Shown piece after piece: positions 59,190-64,000 of a DNA stretch of 64,000 bases; the first letter of the stretch is position 1; each line of letters begins with the position of its first letter. The stretch is from contig JAKLJP010000013.1 of NCBI GenBank assembly GCA_023151115.1, forward strand, positions 62,001 through 126,000, written 5' to 3'. The position numbers were made by a program, and so were the translations under genes. Source of the stretch: Anaerolineae bacterium. Lineage in GTDB: Bacteria; Chloroflexota; Anaerolineae; 4572-78; J111. Below the pieces are notes generated by a model, which was not told the DNA's origin, did no database searches, and was given only the letters and a program-made list of their open reading frames with translations.

Positions 59190-59275
59190 GCTGACCGGAG
59201 ACCGAAGACCGGCTAGTTAAGGTAAACTGCCGTCTCCTGTCCCCGGTCTCCGGTCTAATTTTAAGGAGACCTTCA

Positions 59276-60493
59276 ATGAAAATTTCCGAAAAAGCAGCTT
59301 TTAATTATGCCCTATTATCGTCGTCGGTGGCCCTGTACCCGCGCTCACTCTTTCAGCAGTATTTCCCGCTGACCGAGGCCGACTTCAGTGCTGACACGCT
59401 GGTTCGTCTCGCTGAGAAGTTGGAGCGCTACCGGGAGCAAGAGCGCCAGGCGCGCGGGCAGGATAAAGCGTTTCTGCAACTGCTGACCCAAGATGTCGAA
59501 AAGGCCCTTCAATTTCTGCAAACAACAGACCTGTCGGGTTTTGATGTGATGGGCACAATTGAAGCCTATTACGACGTGGTCAAAGAATATTATCCCGGCC
59601 GGCTGAAACTGTCGTGGCGGCAGCGCTCGCCTTATGTGGTGGATCAATACCCGGCGCCGGCTCAAGAGGCTAACTGGTTCGCCTCGTCCAATGTGCCGGG
59701 TGGGCCGCGCGAAGGCTACCCGGAAGGGGTCTACTATCTGCGCCGCCACATGATGCCGGGCGTGGTCGAGATGGCGACGCTGCATGAAAACGTCCACCAC
59801 CTGGGCCTGGGCAGCGATGACCATCCCGGCGACTACTTTCGCTTCTTTGACGAGGGTTGCGCCAATTTTTTGGCCTATCTGGTCTACTATCACAAAAACC
59901 GCAATCTGGCCCCAATCCAGCTTTATCGGACCTTTTTACAGGAAATCAATACCGACCTCTATGAGACGCCCCCCTTCGACCGGATTATGGCCTCGTTGAT
60001 TCATCAGGTCGGGATGACCGGCCTGTACCGGCTCATTCTGCGCCGTTTGAAGGATCACGGCACACAGGTCGAGTGGAAAGCACTGCTGCGCGCTATCGCT
60101 TCCGGCCAGTTAACCGTCGAGCCGCTGCCCGGCGAGCCATCCGACGCCGACCTGCCGCCCATTGTCCACGAGCTGCAAGAGGGGGCCGATAAAATGATTG
60201 CCCTGATTGCCTACCCGGAGCGGGTCTTGATGTCGCCGCTGGCTTACCAGGGTTATGATTGGATGTGCCGCGAAGGGGCGCTCAATGTGTCCGATTTGCG
60301 CGATACCTGGCAGTTATCGGCGGATGAACTCAAAACCGTCATTGATGAACTGGCCGGCGTCTACTTCTGGAGCGACACCGGCGGGCAGCTCAAACCCTTC
60401 CCGGCCCAGCACACTTCCGACATGTTTCATGAAACCGGCATGGTTCGGGCGACGCTGACCGGCGTTCCGTTAACAGTGGCAAGGGCGGCGTAA
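59276..60493 (+). CDS. Unrecognised protein with HExxH metalloprotease-like motif
   Basis: This 405-residue protein is not of a family I recognise. It contains HENVH (170-174) in VEMATLHENVHHLGLG and, 19 residues later, Glu193 in RFFDEGCANFLAY. This is the arrangement of gluzincin-type zinc peptidases. The N-terminal 130 residues are helical with an EYYPGRLKLSWRQR stretch. No signal peptide is present, so it acts in the cytoplasm. It lies between an M24 peptidase and an LLM oxidoreductase (TAATG overlap with the latter), which fits a peptide-processing role. AAGGAGA precedes the ATG. Confidence 0.65.
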   Translation: MKISEKAAFNYALLSSSVALYPRSLFQQYFPLTEADFSADTLVRLAEKLERYREQERQARGQDKAFLQLLTQDVEKALQFLQTTDLSGFDVMGTIEAYYDVVKEYYPGRLKLSWRQRSPYVVDQYPAPAQEANWFASSNVPGGPREGYPEGVYYLRRHMMPGVVEMATLHENVHHLGLGSDDHPGDYFRFFDEGCANFLAYLVYYHKNRNLAPIQLYRTFLQEINTDLYETPPFDRIMASLIHQVGMTGLYRLILRRLKDHGTQVEWKALLRAIASGQLTVEPLPGEPSDADLPPIVHELQEGADKMIALIAYPERVLMSPLAYQGYDWMCREGALNVSDLRDTWQLSADELKTVIDELAGVYFWSDTGGQLKPFPAQHTSDMFHETGMVRATLTGVPLTVARAA

Positions 60494-61374
60494 TGAAATT
60501 CGGGCTTTGTTTGCCCAACTATGGCCTGGCAACTTCGCCCCAGGCGATTCTCCAGGTGGCCCAGGCCGCCGAAGCCGCCGGTTATGACTCGGTCTGGGCC
60601 ACCGATCACCTTCTGGTCCCCCGGAAATACGGCCAGCCGTATGGCAATTTGATCGAAGCCCTGGTGACGTTGGGCTATCTGGCCAGTGTTACGCAACGGG
60701 TTGCCCTGGCGACATCGGTCATCGTCCTGCCGCAGCGCGACCCGATCCTGGTGGCCAAGCAGGTGGCGGCGATTGATCAACTCTCCGGCGGGCGGGCGCT
60801 GTTGGGGGTTGGCGTGGGCTGGATCGAGGAGGAGTACCGCTTCCTGCGAACCGATTTCAGGCAGCGCGGACGCATCGCCGATGAGTGGCTCCAGGTGATC
60901 CGCACCCTCTGGACCGAGGAACAGCCCGCCTTTGCCGGTCAATGGATCAACTTCAGCGAGACCATGTTCGAGCCGAAACCCATCCAGGCCGGAGGCGTTC
61001 CGATTTATATCGGCGGCAAATCCGAGGCGGCAATTCGCCGGGCGGTCCAATGGGGTGATGGCTGGCATCCGACCAATCTGGAACCAGAGACATTGGCCGA
61101 GGGCGTAGCAAAACTACGTCAATGGGCCGGCGAGCGTCACCTCACTGTCAGCATGCGCGGTCACATTGCCATGGCGGGTCACAGCCCGGCGGCCGAGGAT
61201 AATAATGTCTGGCCCATCGTCGGCTCAACGGCGGCGATCATCGAGCGCATCGGAGCTTATGCCGGGGCCGGGCTGGAATATTTGATCTGCTATTTCAAAC
61301 ACCAAACCGCCGGGGATATCCTGGGGCAATTGGAGCAGTTTGCGACAGAAGTCATACCTGTTTTTCAGAAATAG
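60493..61374 (+). CDS. LLM-class (F420 or FMN) oxidoreductase
   Basis: This 293-residue luciferase-like TIM barrel is of the LLM F420-dependent type (KFGLCLPNYGLATSP at the start, SVWATDHLLVPRKYGQP, LSGGRALLGVGVGWIEEEY, GWHPTNLEPE). These enzymes use reduced F420 or flavin; the substrate is unknown. Its start overlaps the preceding stop (TAATG), so it belongs to the same transcript. The following 242-bp gap separates it from the second transporter. Confidence 0.85.
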   Translation: MKFGLCLPNYGLATSPQAILQVAQAAEAAGYDSVWATDHLLVPRKYGQPYGNLIEALVTLGYLASVTQRVALATSVIVLPQRDPILVAKQVAAIDQLSGGRALLGVGVGWIEEEYRFLRTDFRQRGRIADEWLQVIRTLWTEEQPAFAGQWINFSETMFEPKPIQAGGVPIYIGGKSEAAIRRAVQWGDGWHPTNLEPETLAEGVAKLRQWAGERHLTVSMRGHIAMAGHSPAAEDNNVWPIVGSTAAIIERIGAYAGAGLEYLICYFKHQTAGDILGQLEQFATEVIPVFQK

Positions 61375-61616
61375 GCCCTGGCCTCCGGGCGCGTTTTGAT
61401 ACGGGTTGATCTCCAAAGTGATACGCTTGGGTCTTGTTAAGTCCTATCCGGCGTTTTATTATTCAGGCAGTCAAGCGTCCCACAAAACCATCTCGGTTGA
61501 GGCAAAATAGAAAGGATTTGTTTATGGCCTAATCTTAGTCTGGCTCGCGGTTGCCAGTAAAAATTGAAAATGATGTCGTTGTAAATCATTTATAGTTTCA
61601 ATGGAGGAGACTACTG
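61375..61616 (+). other. Gap before the second binding-protein gene
   Basis: No gene was found here. A ribosome-site-like GAAAGGA is followed by ATG GCC TAA (61524-61532), a two-codon frame that is probably chance or a degraded start. A GGAGGAG site precedes the real ATG at 61617. No convincing -10/-35 pair was seen. Confidence 0.5.
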
Positions 61617-63389
61617 ATGAAAAAATTAATCAATATTGTCAGTCTGATGATTCTATTGTCGCTCATCCTGAGCCTGTCGCCCCTGCAAGCGCTGGCCCAG
61701 AGTGAGATTGCCTGCGAGAGTGATGTGGTGGTTCAGGCCGATGACTGGCTCTCGAAGATTGCCGAAAAGGTTTACGGCGATGTGACCGCCTACCAGGCCA
61801 TTGCCGACGCCACCAATGCCAAAGCCGCTGCCGATAACAGTTATGCCACGATTGATAATGTCAACGTCATCGAACCCGGCTGGAAGCTGTGCATTCCGGC
61901 CACCGGCGAGGTCGAGGCCATGCTACAGCAATCCGCCGCTGCGCAGGCCGCCTCCAGCGACCAGGAATTGGTTGTAGCGATTGCTCAGGATATTGGCGCG
62001 CTCGACATCCGCAAGGAAGGTTCGGCGGCCAGTTTTAGCTTACTGCGCCACATTTACGAACCGCTGGTCTGGTTTGACGACGGCATGCAGCTCTATCCCC
62101 TCCTGGCCGAGTCCTGGGAACAGGTAGACGATACGACCATGCGTTTCAAACTGCGCCAGGGCGTCACCTTCCACAATGGCAACCCTTTCAACGCCGAGGC
62201 AGTCAAATACAGCCTGGACAAGGTGTTGGACCCCAACTTCCCGGCCTGGATGAACTTTGCCCTGGTAGACCTGGTCAAAGAGGCCAAAGTGATTGACGAG
62301 TACACTGTAGACATCGTTACCGTTGCTCCCACCCCCAGCCTGCTCTGGCGCTTGACTCTGCTGGACATGGTAGACCCCCAATACGCCGAAACCCCGGAAA
62401 TGGACACCCGCCCCAATGGCACCGGCCCTTATAAATTTGTCGAATTTACCCCCAGCCAGCAGTTTGTGATGGAGCGCAACGACGACTACTGGGGCGACAA
62501 GAGCAACTTCAAACGTGTGACCGCCCGGATTATCCCCGAAGCCGGCACCCGTCTCGCTGCGCTGCTGGCTGGCGAAGTGCAGATGATCAACGCCGTTTCG
62601 CCGGAAATGCTGGCCCAGATTAATGACTCGGACACCGCGACGGTGACCACCGCGCCGACCGCCCGGCTGGTCTATGTGTCCATGCGCAACGACCGCCCCC
62701 CACTGGACAACCCCAAAGTGCGCCAGGCCCTCAACTACGCCATTGACAAACAAACTATCGTGGACACTATTCTCCAGGACATCGCTGTGGTCGCCAATAG
62801 TCCACTGCCGCCTTCTCTGCGCAGCGCCCGCAGCGACCTGGCTTACCCCTATGACCCCGAAAAGGCCAAGCAGCTTTTGACCGAAGCCGGTTACGCTGGC
62901 GAGGAGATTATCTTTGCCGTCGGCGCGGGCCGCTACCCCAACGACGACCAGGTGGGCCAGGCCATTGCCGCCTATATGCAGGATGTGGGTATCAATGTAA
63001 AGTTTGAACAGGGCGAATGGGCCACCTTCAACACCGAAAACCGCAAAGGCAAAGAGTCGCCCTTTGACGCCTTTTTCCAAGGCTGGTCCGCCGACGCGCT
63101 GGACCCGGTGCTGATGCTCACCTTCCTCTTCAAATCTGAAAACACTGAATCGCGTACCTCTTACGCCAATCCTGCCGTAGATGAGTTGATTTCCGAAGCC
63201 GCCCTGACCAACGATCCAGCTCAACTGGATAGCTTACTCAACGAAATTCAAGGTATTGTCTGGGATGACGCCCCCTTCATCTTCATGTATATTCCCAAAG
63301 AAGTCCTGGGCATCAGCAGCAACCTGAAAGGCTTTTCCGCCCGGCCCGACGAATTCTTCTTCTTCAACGATGCCTATTTTGCCCAGTAG
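61617..63389 (+). CDS. LysM-bearing peptide ABC transporter binding protein
   Basis: This 590-residue exported protein has a signal peptide cleaved near Ala27 (PLQALA). Next comes a LysM-like domain at about 36-100 (QADDWLSKIAEKVYGD, then NVIEPGWKLCIP). A family-5 peptide-binding domain follows (LAESWEQVDDTTMRFKLRQG, TGPYKFVEFTPSQ, VRQALNYAIDKQTIVDTIL). Unlike the binding protein at 54144 there is no lipobox. The LysM part may hold the protein to the wall or envelope glycan instead of a lipid. A perfect 10-bp hairpin follows the stop, before the permease gene. Confidence 0.87.
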   Translation: MKKLINIVSLMILLSLILSLSPLQALAQSEIACESDVVVQADDWLSKIAEKVYGDVTAYQAIADATNAKAAADNSYATIDNVNVIEPGWKLCIPATGEVEAMLQQSAAAQAASSDQELVVAIAQDIGALDIRKEGSAASFSLLRHIYEPLVWFDDGMQLYPLLAESWEQVDDTTMRFKLRQGVTFHNGNPFNAEAVKYSLDKVLDPNFPAWMNFALVDLVKEAKVIDEYTVDIVTVAPTPSLLWRLTLLDMVDPQYAETPEMDTRPNGTGPYKFVEFTPSQQFVMERNDDYWGDKSNFKRVTARIIPEAGTRLAALLAGEVQMINAVSPEMLAQINDSDTATVTTAPTARLVYVSMRNDRPPLDNPKVRQALNYAIDKQTIVDTILQDIAVVANSPLPPSLRSARSDLAYPYDPEKAKQLLTEAGYAGEEIIFAVGAGRYPNDDQVGQAIAAYMQDVGINVKFEQGEWATFNTENRKGKESPFDAFFQGWSADALDPVLMLTFLFKSENTESRTSYANPAVDELISEAALTNDPAQLDSLLNEIQGIVWDDAPFIFMYIPKEVLGISSNLKGFSARPDEFFFFNDAYFAQ

Positions 63390-63398
63390 TTCCATGCC

Positions 63399-63429
63399 GC
63401 TCGGCGAGGGTCACAGACTCTCGCCGAGC
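63399..63429 (+). terminator. Perfect 10-bp hairpin after the binding-protein gene
   Basis: GCTCGGCGAG (63399-63408) is perfectly inverted at 63420-63429 around an 11-nt loop, with no T-run. Such hairpins between binding-protein and permease genes often protect the upstream mRNA and lower downstream expression; this is an inference here. Confidence 0.6.
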
Positions 63430-63442
63430 ATGAGTATAGGTT

Positions 63443-64000
63443 ATGAGCTTTAATTACCTCTTACGCCGGACCCTGCAAGCCTTGCCATTGTTGTTTCTGG
63501 CCTCGCTCGTGGTCTTCCTGCTCATCCACATCACCCCCGGCGACCCGGTGCGCCTGATGCTGGGTGAGCAGGCTTCGGATGAGCAGGTCGCGGCTGTGCG
63601 GGCGCGCATGGGGCTGGACCGCTCGCTGCCAGAGCAGTATCTTAGTTTTATCGGGCGGGCGCTCCAGGGCGATTTGGGTACATCCATTCGGGCCGTGCGC
63701 CCAACCGTCGAGTTGATTGGGCTGGCTCTGCCCGCCACCCTGCTGCTGACGGCGGTGGCGCTCTTTTTGGCTGTTGTCATCGGCCTGCCGGTCGGTATTC
63801 TGGCCGCGCTCAGGCCCGGCAGCCTGTTCGACAACCTGGCCCTTTTTTTAGCCTTACTGGGCCAATCTATCCCCAGCTTCTGGCTGGGCCTGACGCTCAT
63901 CTCTTTTATAGCCCTGCGCTGGCGTTTGCTGCCCACCTCCGGTTACGGTGACTGGCAGCATCTGGTTTTGCCGGCCTGTTCGTTGGCCCCATTTCTGGCC
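63443..64000 (+). CDS. Peptide ABC transporter permease, DppB type (partial)
   Basis: An ATG at 63443 opens a frame that runs off the window end (186 codons). The start FNYLLRRTLQALPLLFLASL, HITPGDPVRLML and a later LGQSIPSFWLGLTL stretch match DppB-type permeases. The ribosome site is weak (TATAGG). It is separated from the LysM-bearing binding protein by a hairpin and is the second set's first permease. Confidence 0.9.
   Translation, partial: MSFNYLLRRTLQALPLLFLASLVVFLLIHITPGDPVRLMLGEQASDEQVAAVRARMGLDRSLPEQYLSFIGRALQGDLGTSIRAVRPTVELIGLALPATLLLTAVALFLAVVIGLPVGILAALRPGSLFDNLALFLALLGQSIPSFWLGLTLISFIALRWRLLPTSGYGDWQHLVLPACSLAPFLA

Noticed and set aside
61524..61532. ATG GCC TAA with GAAAGGA upstream
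   Set aside because: A two-codon frame is too little to call a leader peptide.

Overview
The window looks like a chromosomal contig of a Chloroflexota bacterium (Anaerolineae/Caldilineae-like). This is inferred from content, not from any database search. The pointers are three very large regulators that join an ATPase module to TPR repeats (LuxR/MalT type, SARP/BTAD type and a Ser/Thr kinase), a PAS/GAF histidine kinase, secreted proteins ending in a short YLPL-like tail, DUF433/DUF5615 toxin-antitoxin genes, family-5 peptide transporters, and many short palindromic repeats between genes. No rRNA, tRNA or CRISPR array was seen.

Layout. 1-8.8 kb: end of an unidentified gene, a soluble sensor kinase, a DDAH-like hydrolase, a Cys/Met-metabolism PLP enzyme, an AT-richer patch with a GIY-YIG-like gene and an acidic membrane protein, a DUF433/DUF5615 pair, and an aldo/keto reductase. 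8.9-23.3 kb: a MalT-like regulator, an MBL-rhodanese sulfur enzyme, a methylase-endonuclease fusion translationally coupled to a molybdopterin oxidoreductase, a RelE relic, PAP2, dodecin, a 4Fe-4S/NrfD fusion and a methyltransferase. 23.6-33.3 kb: acyl-CoA dehydrogenase, DUF4013, amidohydrolase, CBS protein, URO-D-like protein and a giant kinase-ATPase. 33.3-42.1 kb: an ISKra4-like insertion sequence, two secreted repeat proteins and a SARP-family regulator.

42.1-53.9 kb is a purine operon on the minus strand, in the order guaB-purL(S)-purQ-purC-purF-purD-purM-purN. A leader with an intrinsic terminator precedes guaB. Most gaps in the operon hold a palindromic element. 54.1-64 kb holds two peptide-uptake gene sets. 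The first (binding lipoprotein and two permeases) continues into an M24 peptidase, an unrecognised protein with an HExxH motif, and an LLM-class oxidoreductase. The second starts with a binding protein carrying an N-terminal LysM-like domain and runs off the end of the window.

The most unusual signal is the repeats. At least five families of palindromic or tandem elements recur between genes. Three of these families also lie in frame inside conserved proteins (the MalT-like regulator, PurL, the molybdopterin enzyme, the amidohydrolase and the FeS-NrfD fusion), each read in the same phase and giving similar peptides. This resembles the coding palindromic elements known from Rickettsia. Other leads are the methylase-endonuclease fusion, the guaB attenuator, an 11-bp direct repeat inside the SARP gene's promoter, and the HExxH protein in the peptide-uptake cassette.
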